A stretch of 64,000 bases of DNA from Prorocentrum cordatum (GCA_963575745.1 CAUYUJ010013825.1:267415-331414), one strand, 5' to 3'; shown: positions 10,620 to 21,128, numbered from the stretch's first letter. Notes: a model not told the origin generated them from the letters alone. Program-made: numbers and translations.

Positions 10620-11770
10620 GCGTAACGGCCGCGCCCCGGGAACAGACAGTGGTAGCCTTCCTGTACGGCGCGACGCGCTGGCACTGATGCAACGCAGACT
10701 TGCGGCAGAGGGGCGACTTGCAGAGACGGGCTAGCGCGGCGCCAGACCACAGCAACGAGGTCTGGCGACTCTCGAAACATACTGGGATGCGGGCCGCCAC
10801 GCCTGCACGGATCAATCTGACAGTGAATCTGTAGGTGGCAATGCCGTCATCAATACTGGCTTCCTCGCGGGATCTCACGTCTGGAAGGCCCATGGGGTGG
10901 AGTGCGGAGCGAAGCGGTCGTCTGAGCGCACGCGTCCAGCTGGTGCGCGGCGCGCCGAGCCAGATGGCGCCCACCGCCCGAGTGGCGACGCAGCCGAGGA
11001 CGATGGACTGGAATGCCGCCGAGGCGCGGCCCTCCAGCGGCTCCAGTCGAGCAAGAAGCCAGCGAAGCCCTGCGCGCGCGGCTGGTTGGGGAGCGCGGCG
11101 GTCTTGAGGGCCGCCAGCAGGGAACGAGCGAGGGCCCCTGATCGAAGGGGGTGCTCTCGTCGTTCACCCCCGCCCCCCTGGGCCCCTGGCCGCTCTGTTG
11201 CAGGATCAGGGCGTAGAATTGGTAAGGCGCCCCCGCGGCGGCGGCGGGGGGCGCCGGGCGACGCCCGCGCAGCTTCGCTGCCTCGCCCGGCCCGAGGTAG
11301 CAAGCGTACGCGACGAGGATGCAGATGGTGAGCCGGCGGTGACCGTCGCGGAGCAGGATGCCCGCGATGGCGAACGCGACCCGCCTCGGCAACGGGAGGC
11401 GCGCGTGGCTCGGAGCCGTCTGGGCCCAGGCCGCCCAGGCCGCCGCTGCGCGATGGGCCCGCGGCAGCAGCGTCGCAGTCCGCTTGTGCAGCGAGCCGAG
11501 GAAGTGGGCAACCGCCGCCAGGAGCGAGTTCCCAAGGTTCCCGCCGCCGCCGAGGAGGAACTCGCTGTCCATGCACTGCACGAGAGTCGAATCGAAGCTG
11601 GCATGGTCCGCCCAGTCCAGGCGGTGACGCGCGCAGAACCTCAGAAGCTTGCAGCGCCCCACGGTAGAGCTTCTCGGTCGATGGCCGCACCGCGAGCCGC
11701 TCCGGCACAAAGGCCCCAGGGCCGGCGACACCGCAGCTGCGAGCTCCTGGGCTGGCGGGCTCGCGCACCC
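10620..11770 (-). pseudogene. Tyrosine recombinase remnant of the DIRS-like element
   Basis: The minus frame carries an N-terminal helical, core-binding-like stretch (KLLRFCARHRLDWADHASFD, then FLGSLHKRTATLLPR), and then YACYLGPGEAAKLRG. That matches the tyrosine-recombinase box around the first catalytic Arg, where the usual pattern is a Tyr, Pro-Gly-Glu and Leu-Arg. YALILQQSG and NDESTPFDQG follow. The frame shifts near 11.1 kb (LLAALKTAALPNQPRAQGF continues in another frame). The expected RHGGxS, GRW and RRY boxes are not intact. A weak trace, VQAWRPASQYVSRVAR, can be read near 10.77 kb after an in-frame stop. The recombinase would integrate the DNA copy into the nuclear genome. This copy is inactive. 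Confidence 0.6.
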
Positions 11771-11859
11771 TTCAACGCCGCAGCGGCGGGCGCCCCTCGC
11801 CCCCTCGAGGCTGCGGTGGTCTGGAAGAGGAGCCCCAGCAGCCAGAGCCGCTGCGTGGT

Positions 11860-12640
11860 CAAGCAACGCATCGCCAAACGGCACTAGCGCTGGGCGGGGG
11901 CCAAAGAACCACCCTGCCCGCCCGCGGTTGCGGCCGTCGGCCGGGCTGGCCGCTGAGGGGGCCCACCTGACTGATAGGGCCGAGCCAATGGTGGCAGAGA
12001 GCGCGCAGATCCTTCGCAGGGGGCCCTGGAGGCGCTCGCTGCGAGCCCGACCCTTCCCAACGGCTAGCTCCGAGGGCACGTGGTCCGTGAAAAGGAAGAA
12101 ACGGGAAACGAAAGCCGATGCATACCCCAACAGATGATGAGATCCGAGAACGCATTCCTCCCCTTCCAGGGCCAGAATGTTGGCCATGACCGTCGATGTG
12201 CACGGCTGGGGTCGAGCCCCGGGCTTCCCCCCGAGCGAAGCGTGCCGGGGCCTCCTCGAAGTCGACGGGCGGCCGATGGTCGGGCAGCGATGGGGCCCTT
12301 CGAGCCGAAACCCTCGCCCTCCTCGATGCCGACATCCCCGCTGATTGAATAGTCGAAGCCCAAGGGGTCGTCCGGGCCGGCGGTGGTGACGTCAGTCTGT
12401 TCGGTCGCTCCGACTGCGCGATCTATGGCTTGGGCGCCCCCTTCGACCTCATAACTCAATGTTGTTTCGGCAACTCGGCCAGTGGCGCCCACGAGGCCCC
12501 CTGGGGCGCGGCGAGCGACAACGCCCGAAAACAGGGGGGGGGGGGGGGCGTCTGCGCAAACGACGCGCCCGTGCCACGGGGCGCGCAGGTCGGCCGTGCA
12601 CGGGGGCAGCAGGTCGCGAATCATCTGAAGCTCTCTCCTC
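11860..12640 (-). pseudogene. RNase H-like remnant of the DIRS-like element
   Basis: Reads LWPAARRELQMIRDLLPP and then HGRVVCADAP at about 12555-12547, the position where related elements have a Thr-Asp-Ala-Ser catalytic strand. Downstream segments NILALEGEECVLGSHHLL, FTDHVPSELAVGKGRAR and ICALSATIGSALSVRWAPS follow the usual order, including the Val-Pro-Ser-Ala-Asp-type region before the recombinase. A run of 13 G on the plus strand (12537-12549) lies directly beside the catalytic strand and probably caused frameshifting. The role would be removal of RNA from the RNA-DNA hybrid during retrotransposition. Confidence 0.6.
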
Positions 12641-13790
12641 GCAGCAGGCCAGAGAGGAACGGCCGCGGGACCGGCAGCTTGGGCGAAGGCGTAGCGCCCA
12701 GCACGCACAACATCTCGCGCCGAAGCAAGAGGGCCCAGGTGATGTGGCCGGCGAGCACCCGCGCGAAGAAGCCGCTGACTTGCCGGCGGCGCAGCGCGCC
12801 GCGGATGGCAGCACGGAGACGCCAAACGTTGCGCGCCCGGAGACTGAGCCAGCGCCCTTCGCGCAGCGACAGCCCCAGGAAGTCGCAGTCATGCGCGGGC
12901 TCCTGCACCTCGTGCGCCGCGAGCCCGCGCTGCTGCAGGTCGCCCGTGACGGCCCGCAGCTGCTGGGGCACCCTGGGCGGGGGGCCGCCGAGGGCGACGC
13001 GGTTATCCACGTAGCTGGCGCCCACGAGCGAGTCGGGGCCACTGGGGGTCCGACAGCCGCTGCGGCCATCGGCGATCAGGTTCTCCGCGGGGGGGCCCTA
13101 TCGGAGCGAGGAGGTCGTCGGCGCGGTCTGGCGCAGGCGCGGTGCCCAGCTGATGCCCGCGGGGGGCGCCACCGCCTGCAGCCGCAGCAGCTCGTCGCCG
13201 TGCGCGCCCGCCTCCACACAGCCGAAGGGCACCAGGTACTCTGCCTCGATCGGGCGCAGGGTGAAAATCCCCTCCATCCCCGGCGGCGCCTTCACGTGGT
13301 AGAGTGCGACGTTCCCCGACTCGAGGCGACGCTGAGCCGGGCGCCCCCCGACTCGAGGCGGCCCCAGGCTGACGCCGATGGCAGCTGGGCCCGAGGGGCC
13401 TCGGTAATCGAGAAGTTGGCGACACGGGCGTCGACGATGGCTCTCAGCTTGCCAGACTTCTTCGGCGCAGAAACAATCCCCATATTGCCGCGGCGCCCCT
13501 GGGCAGGAGGGAAGACGAGCACGTGGCGTTCGACCATGGCGCCCAGGAGCTCTGCATACTCAACTGATGATCGAACGAGAGCAAGGTCCGCGCGGGGCCC
13601 GCGCGGACAGGCCTCGGCCCCCTCCTCATCTCGAAGCACACGGCGCCTCTGCTCCCGCAGCGCGGGGGCGCCCTGCTCGCCGAGCAACCCGAGGAGCGGC
13701 GCCGGCGGCTCGGGCGCACCAGGCCAGGGGGCGAGGTCTGGCGCGCTGGAGTGGCGGGCCCGCCGCCGCCAGGGCACAACGCGGACCTAG
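12600..13790 (-). pseudogene. Reverse transcriptase remnant of the DIRS-like element
   Basis: Finger motif MGIVSAPKKSGKLRAIVDAR and then VANFSI at about 13.48-13.41 kb. Then, in another frame, MKAPPGMEGIFTLRPIEAEY and PAGISWAPRLRQ (palm; the usual form has Pro-Met-Gly-Phe-Ser-Trp). The active-site strand GASYVDNRVALG lies at about 13.02 kb, where family members have Tyr-x-Asp-Asp or Asn. It continues with DCDFLGLSLREGRW, RARNVWRLRAAIRGAL and GHITWALLLRREMLCVLGA, the thumb region typical of this group. At least two frame changes separate finger, palm and thumb. The domain would copy element RNA to DNA. YVDN instead of YVDD also occurs in related dinoflagellate copies as far as I recall, so it may not be a defect. 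Confidence 0.72.
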
Positions 13791-14410
13791 CAAAGAGCTC
13801 CCGCAAGGCGCCGTCGGGGTCGGACACGTCGTCGCGGAGCTCGCCCAGCTCGCGGCCGAGAAAGGCGACCGCGTCCCAGTCGTAGCTGACGGCGCCGCGC
13901 TGCCCAGGAGTCGGAACGGCCAACTCGGGCGAGGACGAATCGACGTGGAAAGAATTGAGGGCTTGCGCGGCAGCGTCGGCTCGGCCGAGCGCGTGCATGA
14001 GCGAGCGGCCATTCCGTCCGCGCTGCTGGGTGCCGGAGCAACCAGCCATCGCGTCGGCAGCGGTCAGCAACGGCCAGGGAACGAGGTTGCGGTGGCGCCT
14101 CTCCCTGCGCGCCAGCTGACGGGCTGGGCTCGCGGCGCGGGCAGCGCCGTCGGCGCCCGCAGTGGCCCGGGGGGGCGACGGCGGCGGCTGGCCAGGCCGA
14201 CCGCCCGAGGGCATGCTAGCCATCGCCGCCTGCGGCGCTGGGGCCTCTGCCCCGCTGGCCGCCGCGGCCTCTGAGCCCCCCCCCCCCCCCCGCGCCCGCC
14301 GTCCGGCAGCCCGCCGGCGAGGGGGCTCTCGCCTCGCGCCTTCCTCCGCTCCTTGGAGAGGCCATCTCTTTCTGCAGCTCCGCGGCGAGATAGTCGCGGA
14401 ACGCATGCGC
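13790..14410 (-). pseudogene. Linker region between gag-like and RT segments
   Basis: Minus frame with HRNLVPWPLLTAADAMAGC, RGRNGRSLMHALGRADAAA and QALNSFHVDSSSPEL. In related elements this stretch (Arg-Asp-Leu-Phe-Pro-Leu-Pro, then a helix ending Leu-Asn-x-Leu) joins the gag-like part to RT. It is interrupted by frameshifts and low-complexity Arg/Pro/Ala insertions around 14280. Function unknown. It is identified by its order and by the conserved start RNLVPWP. Confidence 0.5.
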
Positions 14411-15929
14411 CGACCGAGCCAGCGAGCAACGAGGTGCCCATCATGGTGGCCCTGTCGGCGACGGCGGCGTCGTCTGGCTCGAGCAGGAAGCGGCGCCTAT
14501 CCTCTTGCACCTGGATCGACCGCGCCGCGAGCTCCAAGTGAGCGAGGTTCGCGGCGCGCGCCTGGTCGCGCGCGCGGGCGGTCTCGAGGGCGAGACTGGT
14601 GGATCTCGACGCCCGACTCGGCGGGGTCGAGACCCGTCTCCGCCAACCACCTCTGGCGATGCGCCGTCGGAGTGCCGCTTCGCTGGGCCATGAAGTCAGC
14701 GACCCAGCGCTGAGTGCGCCGCCCCCGCGCGGGCTAATCAGGCCAGGGCAGCTCCGCCAACTGGGCGACGGCCGCGCGGAATTCCACGCGGCTGGTCCGG
14801 CGCGCGTCCAACGCCACGCCGAAGACACGGGGGTCCCCGCCAGGCCCCGCCACCGGGTGTGCGGTCGGGACGCAGGCCGCTGGCGCCGCGGCCGCAGCGG
14901 CGGGGGCGCCCGGGACACACGGGGCCACCGGGGCCGCGGGGGCGCCCAGGGGAACCGCGACAGCGCCTGGCGCCGCCGCGGAAAGGCCCGCGCCAGCACC
15001 CGGGGCGACGGGCGCGGCAGCGGGCACCAGGGCTGCGGGCGGAGACGCCGCCGCGGCAGGTCCGCCAGGAGCACCTCCGAGGGCGGCCGCCAGCCCTGCG
15101 TGCAAAACCGCCGCCAGAGCCGCCAGCAGCAGGAGCAGGAGCGGCAGCAGCCGCCACGGAGGCCGCGACCACGGGGGCGAACGCCCCGGCACGGCCTGCA
15201 ACGTTGACCACGATGGGCCCGACAGGCACAGCGCCGGCCCTCGCGCAGGCGGCGGCACGGGCATCGCCCACAGCAGCGGGCAGCGGGAGGTGCTGGAAGT
15301 CGTAGACCTCGTCCAGCGCCATGGCTGCTGCTGGGGCCCCGATCGTGCCCTGCGGCAGCATCGTCCACTCAACGATGTTCGCGACATCGTTGAAGTCCTC
15401 GTCGTACTCGTCGCGGTCGTGGGTGAGGACCCCGACGACAGGGACGCCCCCCGGCACCAATGCCGTGACCACCCTGCGGTGCCACAGCCGTCGCCCGCGC
15501 ACCCGATAGCGGACGGCGATGAAGCCGCCCTCGGCAAGCCCAGCCGTCGCGAACTGGTGGCGCGCCAAGGCGTCAGCCACGGAACGCAGCGGATCGTCGA
15601 GCTGCGACCTCCGCCAGCTGCGCCCGCGCCTCCTCCGACAGGTCCTTCAGGACCGACGGCGTGGGCGTGGCTGAGGAAGCAAGCGTCGGCCACCGCTGCA
15701 CGCATAGCACCGCGGCGCCGCCCAAGGCAGCGCCGATCCCGAGCAGGACGAGGCTGGCCCTCGGCGCAGGCCACAACCCATTCGTCTCCAGCTCCCGCGG
15801 CACGGCGCCCTCGGCGCGGGAGAACACGGGCGTGCAATTGCAGGAGCAGTCTGGACAGGGGACTGCGGAGAAGCGAACGGCGAGAGCGGTCGAGAAACCC
15901 CTGCTGAGCTCGGTGAGCAGGGGATCCAT
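14380..15929 (-). pseudogene. Gag-like N-terminal region of the DIRS-like element
   Basis: The ATG at 15929 opens MDPLLTELSRGFSTALAV, then a Cys cluster (VPCPDCSCNC) and a hydrophobic segment (LVLLGIGAALGGAAVL, residues about 70-85) that could span a membrane. After a frame change near 15575 it reads GGFIAVRYRVRGRRLWHRRV and VLTHDRDEYDEDFNDVAN, then an Ala/Pro/Gly-rich linker. Near 14.80-14.45 kb it reads DPRVFGVALDARRTSRVEFR, HRQRWLAETGLDPAESGVE and IQVQEDRRRFLLEPDDAA. These blocks, in this order, occur upstream of RT in this type of dinoflagellate element. Likely a nucleocapsid or packaging protein, but the role is not proven. The start is chosen because the Cys cluster and hydrophobic segment follow it at once. 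Confidence 0.6.
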
Positions 15930-15973
15930 GGGAGCCTGGGATCCCAAAAAACTTTGAGCACAAAAGCGTCGGA

Positions 15974-16040
15974 TGGCAAATGTTCTGAGAGAGGAGGGCA
16001 GACATCCGAGTGCGTCCGTATCTCCGGCGATGCTAAGCAC
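15974..16040. repeat. Terminal direct repeat (5' copy) of the DIRS-like element
   Basis: Shares TGGCAAATG, GCAGACATCCGA, GCGTCCGTATCTCCG and ATGCTAAGCAC with 10192-10257. It lies 45 bp upstream of the gag-like ATG on the minus strand. Confidence 0.8.
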
Positions 16041-16054
16041 AATGTTGAACTAAC

Positions 16055-16138
16055 ACCCATATATATGTATAAACGTATATGTAAGTATATACGCGTGTAT
16101 ATACATATAGCTATATTTACCTAACTATACACATAGAA
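16055..16138. repeat. AT-rich TA/CATA island
   Basis: Contains GTATATACATATAGCTATA, close to ACATATAGATATAGCTAT at 4.17 kb. It borders the 5' end of the retroelement. Confidence 0.8.
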
Positions 16139-16171
16139 CTCATAAAAGCGGGAAAAGGACGAGACAATTAC

Positions 16172-16321
16172 CATCGCCCTCCTCATCCTGCATCCCTGCC
16201 GTGCACGCGAAGCGGCTCCTTCCAGCTGGATTGCGGTGATGTTGTTGTCGTCTCGCGCCATGAGCCGCAGAGCACTGCGGATGCCATGGACGCCCAGGGG
16301 GTTGTTGGAGACGTTGAGTTC
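16172..16321 (-). CDS. LRR-coding exon (partial gene)
   Basis: On the minus strand an acceptor-like sequence, TTCTCTGCCCCTCTCAG, is followed at once by an open frame reading ELNVSNNPLGVHGIRSALRL, then MARDDNNITAIQLEG. Leu-Asn-Val-Ser-x-Asn-x-Leu followed by a helix and a second strand is the RNase-inhibitor-type leucine-rich repeat pattern. A donor-like GTAATT follows the ATG codon that ends the exon at 16172. The exon is 150 bp and in frame throughout. It is adjacent to the DIRS-like element. LRRs usually bind proteins, but the host gene cannot be named. An alternative is an exon remnant of a dead LRR gene. Confidence 0.6.
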
Positions 16322-16580
16322 CTGAGAGGGGCAGAGAAGGGACAGGCAAAGGCAGAGAAGGATAAAGCGACGGGAGAAGAAGGGGGGCCGGTGAGGAAAC
16401 AGGGAGGAAGGGACAGGAAAAGAGGGGATCCAACGGATCAGTCATCCAACAATCGGACCCCGTCAGGCGTCGACCCGCAGGTGCGGGAATTTCTGCGCGT
16501 CAAAACGCAACACTCAACCAAAAGGCAATGCGCCCGTGAGACCCGACCCGCGCGGTCTTACGCAGAAGGCATCTATACAC

Positions 16581-16743
16581 TATCTAGGGCTCCCAACTTC
16601 GCGCTTCGCGCTGCGCGAAGCGCGAATAACTTCGCGCTCTCGCGCCGCCCTCCCAAAGGGAGAAGAGGAGGACGAGGAGGAGGGGGAGAAGGAACGAGGA
16701 CCGCGAAGCGCGAATAACTTCGCGCCCTCGAGGGCGCCCTTGA
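16581..16743. mobile_element. Family D element, copy 1 (GCGAAGCGCG palindromes)
   Basis: Starts near CTAGGGCTCCCAACTTCGCG, contains GCGAAGCGCGAATAACTTCG twice around an AGGAGGACGAGGAGG core, and ends GAGGGCGCCCTTG. An 8-bp repeat, CTATACAC, lies on both sides (16573-16580 and 16744-16751), consistent with a target duplication. Other copies are at 32839-33010 and 43301-43486. Confidence 0.8.
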
Positions 16744-16890
16744 CTATACACCACCACCGTGCCTGGCCAGGGCCACCCTCGGCCCAGGCACGGTGTGTAC
16801 GACCTGCTGGCCGAGGCCAAGATGGTCTATACACCATCCCGGGGCCCAGGATGCGCCCGGCGGATCGCCAGAAGTGGTCACTGGGGGTGC

Positions 16891-17058
16891 TGACTACCTA
16901 CCAGACCACCCCAACCCAACCCGAAGACCCGAATTTCGGGTTGGGGGGGGTAAGGGTTCTACATGTGTTTTTTCGATGTTCCTGGACCCCCCCCCCACTA
17001 GAAATCGAGGGTAAATCTGAGCCTTCGGGTTGGGTTGGGGTGGTTTGGTGGGTGGTGA
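16891..17058. mobile_element. Family A inverted-repeat element, copy 1
   Basis: 168 bp. The left end, TGACTACCTACCAGACCACC, and the right end, GGTTTGGTGGGTGGTGA, are inverted copies extending through CCCCAACCCAACCCGAAG. Perfect 5-bp flanking duplication GGTGC at 16886-16890 and 17059-17063. The interior has a G8 run and a C9 run. No coding capacity, so it is a MITE-like DNA element. Confidence 0.92.
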
Positions 17059-17306
17059 GGTGCGTTGGGAGGCGACTTTCTCGCGCGCCGGGGGTCAGGG
17101 TAACGTGGGTTCCACAGAAACTCCCTCAATCAATTCCTGCTGCTGCTGCTGCTGCTGCTCGTCCTTGTCCTCCTGATCCCTCTACCTCCTGCTCATCCGC
17201 CACCTCCTCGCCCTCATCCAACGTACGCAGCCCCAGTCTTTCAAATTGCGCACGCCAAAATGGGGTCTTTCTTGGAGGTCCATGTCCGCTACGACACGCG
17301 TTGGCG

Positions 17307-17307
<1 letters not shown>

Positions 17308-17344
<37 letters not shown>

Positions 17345-17358
17345 GAGAGAGAGAGAGA
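17308..17358. repeat. (GA)n microsatellite
   Basis: GAGAGA dinucleotides with one AC break, followed by A-rich sequence. Confidence 0.95.
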
Positions 17359-18800
17359 ACAACAAAAAAAGAAGAAGAAAGGAACAGAAACACCGCAATA
17401 GGAAGGGATCGGTGATAAGGGTCGGATGCCAGAAACGGCGCGAGAGCACCGAGCTCGCCCTTTCACCCTCTGCTCCGCCCCTCCTCCCCTCGCCTCTCCT
17501 CCTTCACTCCCTCGCCCCCCTCCTCCCCTCCCGCCCCCCCGCCCCGCCGCCCTCTCCCTCCCCCCCCTCCTCCCCTCCTCGCCTCCCCTTCCCTCGCCCT
17601 TCCCCCAGACACCTGCGGCGGGGCACGCCCAGAGGACCCCCCCCCCCGCCCAGTCATGCATGTTCGGGTGGTGGTCCAGGGCGTCCTCGATGATCAGGAA
17701 CCTCCCGCCCGCCGCCGGGGAGGGCCGGGCGGCGCCCGCGGGGCAAACGGGGGCGGCCGCGGGGGGGGGAGGGCTGAAGCGTGGCAGCGCCGCGTTCCGC
17801 CCCCCCATCCCCCCCCACCCCCCCCACAGGGGACGGCCTGCGAATTAGGAGGAGCCTGGAACCACAACGAAAACGCGATGCCTGCCCTCCGCCCCCTAGG
17901 GGTGGGGGGGTGGGGGGGGGCGGACCTCCTCCGCCCCCTGGGGGGGGGGGGGGGCGGAGGAGGTCCGCCCCCCCGCCCCCCCGGGGACGGCCTGCGAATT
18001 ATGAGGAAAACCTGGAACCACAACGAAAAAACAACAATTTTTTGCAGCGGTTCCAATTTTCCCATACTTCCGAATGCAGGGAAACCCATGGCCAAAAAAC
18101 GACGATGCACCCCCCAAGACCCCCCCTCCCCCGAGAGGCCCGCCGCACGGTCCCGCTTCGCCAATCCGACTTGGGGACCCCGGGTGGTCCCCGTCGCCCG
18201 CGGCAACCTCGCAGACCGACCCGGGTGCCAATACCCTACCGTCGCCCCGAGTCTCCACCGACTTACCTCTTCCCTGAACTTCCAGGAGGGCTGAAACATG
18301 GCACCAGGACTTTGGCGCCAAAATTCCTGTCGCGGTTTTAGGCAGTCGAGATATCAGGTCTATAAGTATGGAGGGCCATCTTTTAGCACTTTGGGCTTTC
18401 TGGAGGGTGCGGGTTGCCGCCCACCCACCCTTTCCCGATCCCGCCCCCCCCCCCCCGTGCACAGCTGCGCCTCGCTCCTCTGGGGAGGGGGTGCAGGAAC
18501 GAGTATGACTACATGACAGCGTCTCACCACTGCCTAACACAGTGAGGCACTCGAGGCACTCTAGAACCTACACATGACCACGCGTGCGCTTCTCTGCCGC
18601 AGAACTTTGGGAGTGAGGCCCCTCGAAATCCTGCCTAGACCTCTGAGCACTTCCCAGCGGGCGTTTCAGTGCGAGTCGGTGGCTTGGGCGGGCGCGGTAT
18701 CATGGCAGCGCCGACAAATATAGACACGATGATGATAGTAGCGCGCTGACGATAATGACAAAAGCGACGGCACGGCCAGTGACGGCACCGATGTTGATCA
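17359..18800. other. Mostly C- and G-run sequence, no supported gene
   Basis: Includes a direct repeat pair of GGGGACGGCCTGCGAATTA (about 17830 and 17988), each followed by CCTGGAACCACAACGAAAA. It also has a hairpin-forming C/G-run pair near 17926-17965. The minus frame at about 17640-17700 reads FLIIEDALDHHPNMHDW, which resembles half an LRR unit, but no splice signal supports it. Confidence 0.5.
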
Positions 18801-19450
18801 GGCTGGCGACGATGACGGCATCCTCGCGTCGGTGATGAAGGTTTTGGAAGGAATTCGGCATGCGCGCGCGGCCGGTGCGCGAATGGTCCGCATGGTATTT
18901 TTTGAAACGGATCGCGCCCCCCAACAAGCGCGCACGGGCGTCCGTAGTTTGCCGACATGCGGCGCGAAAGGCCCGCTTGGCCGATTTAAATGAAGACGGT
19001 GGGAATCCATGCAAGGTTTCTTGAGAATGCGCAAGAGCGCGAGCGCAGTTCTTTTTTTCTTCCGGAGCAAATGTTGCAATACCGCATGTGTGTTAGATAT
19101 TTTCGGGGCGCTCGATTTTGAAACCCTTACGATACCGAGGATTTCCGAAGGATTTGGGCATGCGCGGGCGACGACGCGCGCGCACTTCGTCCCATCGGTT
19201 GCGAAGGGTTCTTGCGACAGCACGCGCGCAAGGGCGTTCGAACGAGCATGCTGAACATACTGCGGTTGCCCTAAGGATTCGCAAGAACGCAAGCGCACAC
19301 TTCTTGTTGAACATTGTTGTTGCGAAGCCGAATGTTTCTATACATGTTTTTTGGGACACTCGATTTTGAAGTCCTCACCAAAGCCACGGTTGCTGAAGGA
19401 TTTCGGCATGCGCGCGCGACGACGCGCGCGTGTGCACATTGACCTACTTT
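18800..19450. repeat. Degenerate tandem repeat, about 250-bp units
   Basis: The block GAAGGATTT(G/C)GGCATGCGCG followed by CGACGACGCGCGCG recurs at about 19144 and 19394, and a weaker GGAATTCGGCATGCGCGCGCG lies at 18848. CTCGATTTTGAA precedes each of the last two blocks by 40-50 bp. Units are strongly diverged. Confidence 0.6.
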
Positions 19451-19689
19451 TTGCAATGGAATCTTGGAAACTTCTGATTTGTGATAAATCGGAGGATGAG
19501 AAGCCGTTGCCAGCCTGCCTGAGATGAAACGAAAGCATATTCAGGTTGGAGGATGGGGCAGATTCATGTGCAACTTGCAATACGAAGAGGTGAGCGGTGA
19601 AATCCAGGGGTAAATCCGAATGTCCTTCTAGAAAGGAGAATCATGTGCAGCAGCCTCTATGGTGAAATCTATGTGGAGCAACCTCTGTG

Positions 19690-19905
19690 GCGGCGACAAG
19701 GTGGCGACGGGGCGGCGACGGCGACAACATAGCCGCCAGACCGCCACACAGGCCCACACGACGGGCGGCGACGAGGCGGCGACGGGGCAGCGACGGCGAC
19801 AACATGGCCGTCAGACTGCCACATCGGCCCAGACGACGGGCGGAGACGAGACGGCGACGGGGCGGCGACGGCGACAACATAGCCGCCAGACTACCACGCG
19901 AGGTC
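19690..19905. repeat. 75-bp tandem repeat, three units
   Basis: ACAACAT(A/G)GCCG(C/T)CAGAC anchors at 19724, 19799 and 19874. The period of 75 keeps the frame (25 codons), and the plus frame stays open, but the product is Arg/Asp/Gly low complexity. Confidence 0.85.
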
Positions 19906-20059
19906 AGTTCCTTAGGGCAGAAGCAAGAGACCTCAAGCTCAAACACTTCTTGGGAAATAAACATTTGTTTGTGTTGGGTCCCAGGAGCGCGCGCCCGAAG
20001 AGGAGAGTCTTCTGGCTCCGAGGGGAGGGGAATGTGGGACTCCACCTGCTGTGACCGAT

Positions 20060-20465
20060 GTTCTCCAAGATGGTCCCGAGAGGCCCTCAAGAGGGCCCAA
20101 AGAGAGCCCTCAGAAGCCCCAAATAGATCCCCAACAGTTTTCAGGCATAATCCAAGAGGGCCCCAAGATGGCTCCAAGAGACCTCCAATATGCTCCTAGA
20201 GCGAAGGTTCTGCGAAGGCCTTTATGGTGGTGGTCGTCGTCGTCGCCTTCTTCCTTCCACATCCTCCCCCAACCATCCTCCTCATCCCCCGTTCCACCTC
20301 CCACCCAAGCTGCACCGACAATCGAGTGGGAGCGTGCTTCTGTCTCTTCCTTTTCATCTCGCCCCTCCTCCTCCTCCTCCTGCACCTTCTTCCTCTTCCT
20401 CTTCGTCCTCTTCCGCCTCCTCCTGATCCGTCTCCGTTTCCTCCTCCACCTCCTGCTTCGAAGCA
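20060..20465. repeat. Degenerate GGCCCAAGA array followed by pyrimidine-rich tract
   Basis: Bases 20060-20210 carry the reverse-orientation relative of the 655-1295 motif (GAGGGCCC, CCAAGAGGG). Bases 20225-20462 are CCTCCT/CTTCCT-rich, ending 240 bp from the LRR exon at 20600-20703. Confidence 0.75.
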
Positions 20466-20599
20466 TCGAGAAAACCGCGAAGGCGTAAATGGTTCAATCC
20501 GTTGGGGGATCGTGTCTGGATGGGCCGCTGGGGATGCGCGAAGTGCCAGCCATTCGGTCCAGATCCTCTTCCGGCTGTCTTTTACGATCGGCCCTTCCG

Positions 20600-20703
20600 T
20601 CGCCAGAGAACGTCTGATGATTGATGCGGTTCATGGCGACGTCGAGCTTCACGAGGCCCGTCTCCCGGGAGAGGCTCTCCAAGAAGAGGGACATGGGCGT
20701 GTC
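20600..20703 (-). CDS. LRR-coding exon (partial gene)
   Basis: Minus strand: a strong acceptor, CCTCTTGCTCAG, precedes an open frame reading DTPMSLFLESLSRETGLVKL then DVAMNRINHQTF. Leu-x-x-Leu-Asp-Val-x-x-Asn-x-Ile after a helix ending in Leu is a clear leucine-rich-repeat unit. The frame stays open to a stop at 20494, but the composition changes after residue 35, so the exon probably ends near 20600. The donor is not certain. A CA-repeat and a pyrimidine tract border it. Gene identity unknown. Confidence 0.6.
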
Positions 20704-20818
20704 CTGAGCAAGAGGTGGCGGGCGACACACACACAGACACACACACGCACACACACATCACCGACTTGTTGCCACTCCCAGCTGCCCTTCCCTAGGGGAA
20801 GAAAAAGTTACATAAATA

Positions 20819-20930
20819 TAAAAACTCTGAGGTCCGCGCGGGTTTCTCGGATTTCTCGGTGCGGCGCCGGAGGCGCTGCCGGGGAGCCCCAGCGCCGATC
20901 CGAGAAATCCGCGCGGACCTCCGAGTTTTC
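20819..20930. mobile_element. Family I fold-back element, copy 1
   Basis: The left arm AAAACTCTGAGGTCCGCGCG is the inverse of the right arm CGCGCGGACCTCCGAGTTTT, and the arms extend through GGATTTCTCGG. The loop is a GGCGCCGGAGGCGC region. A second, longer copy is at 35974-36117. The TAAATATA and ATGTTTATG flanks are AT-rich. Confidence 0.85.
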
Positions 20931-21128
20931 ATGTTTATGCCACTTTCATACGAACCTCCGAGATGGTCATAAACATTTGAAACATCGCCCGCAGACTATA
21001 TCATTGTGGCTACTCTCGACCTTTTCCCCCTGTCGAGGGACGTGCCCGACCTGAAAGCTAACCGGCTCAGACCTCCTCGCCCGACTTCTCTCGGCCGGCC
21101 TCCCCTCCCTGCCCGAGCAGGCACGCCG

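Larger units (their letters stand above)
10192..16040 (-). mobile_element. Degenerate DIRS-like (tyrosine-recombinase) retroelement
   Basis: About 5.85 kb, read on the minus strand. The order of recognisable segments is: gag-like with a membrane-type segment, reverse transcriptase, RNase H-like, tyrosine recombinase. RT plus tyrosine recombinase without a DDE integrase is the defining mix of DIRS-type retroelements. The unit lies between direct repeats at 15974-16040 and 10192-10257. The last 43 bp of these repeats, beginning GCAGACATCCGA, match at about 40 of 43 positions. Every segment is broken by frameshifts or stops, so this copy cannot encode a working polyprotein. It sits between AT-rich DNA (16.06 kb) and the 60-bp direct repeats. 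The family name is inferred from domain order, not from a database match. Confidence 0.7.

Noticed and set aside
17640-17705. Possible half LRR unit (FLIIEDALDHHPNMHDW, minus strand)
   Set aside because: No acceptor or donor and it lies within C/G-run DNA. Too short to call.
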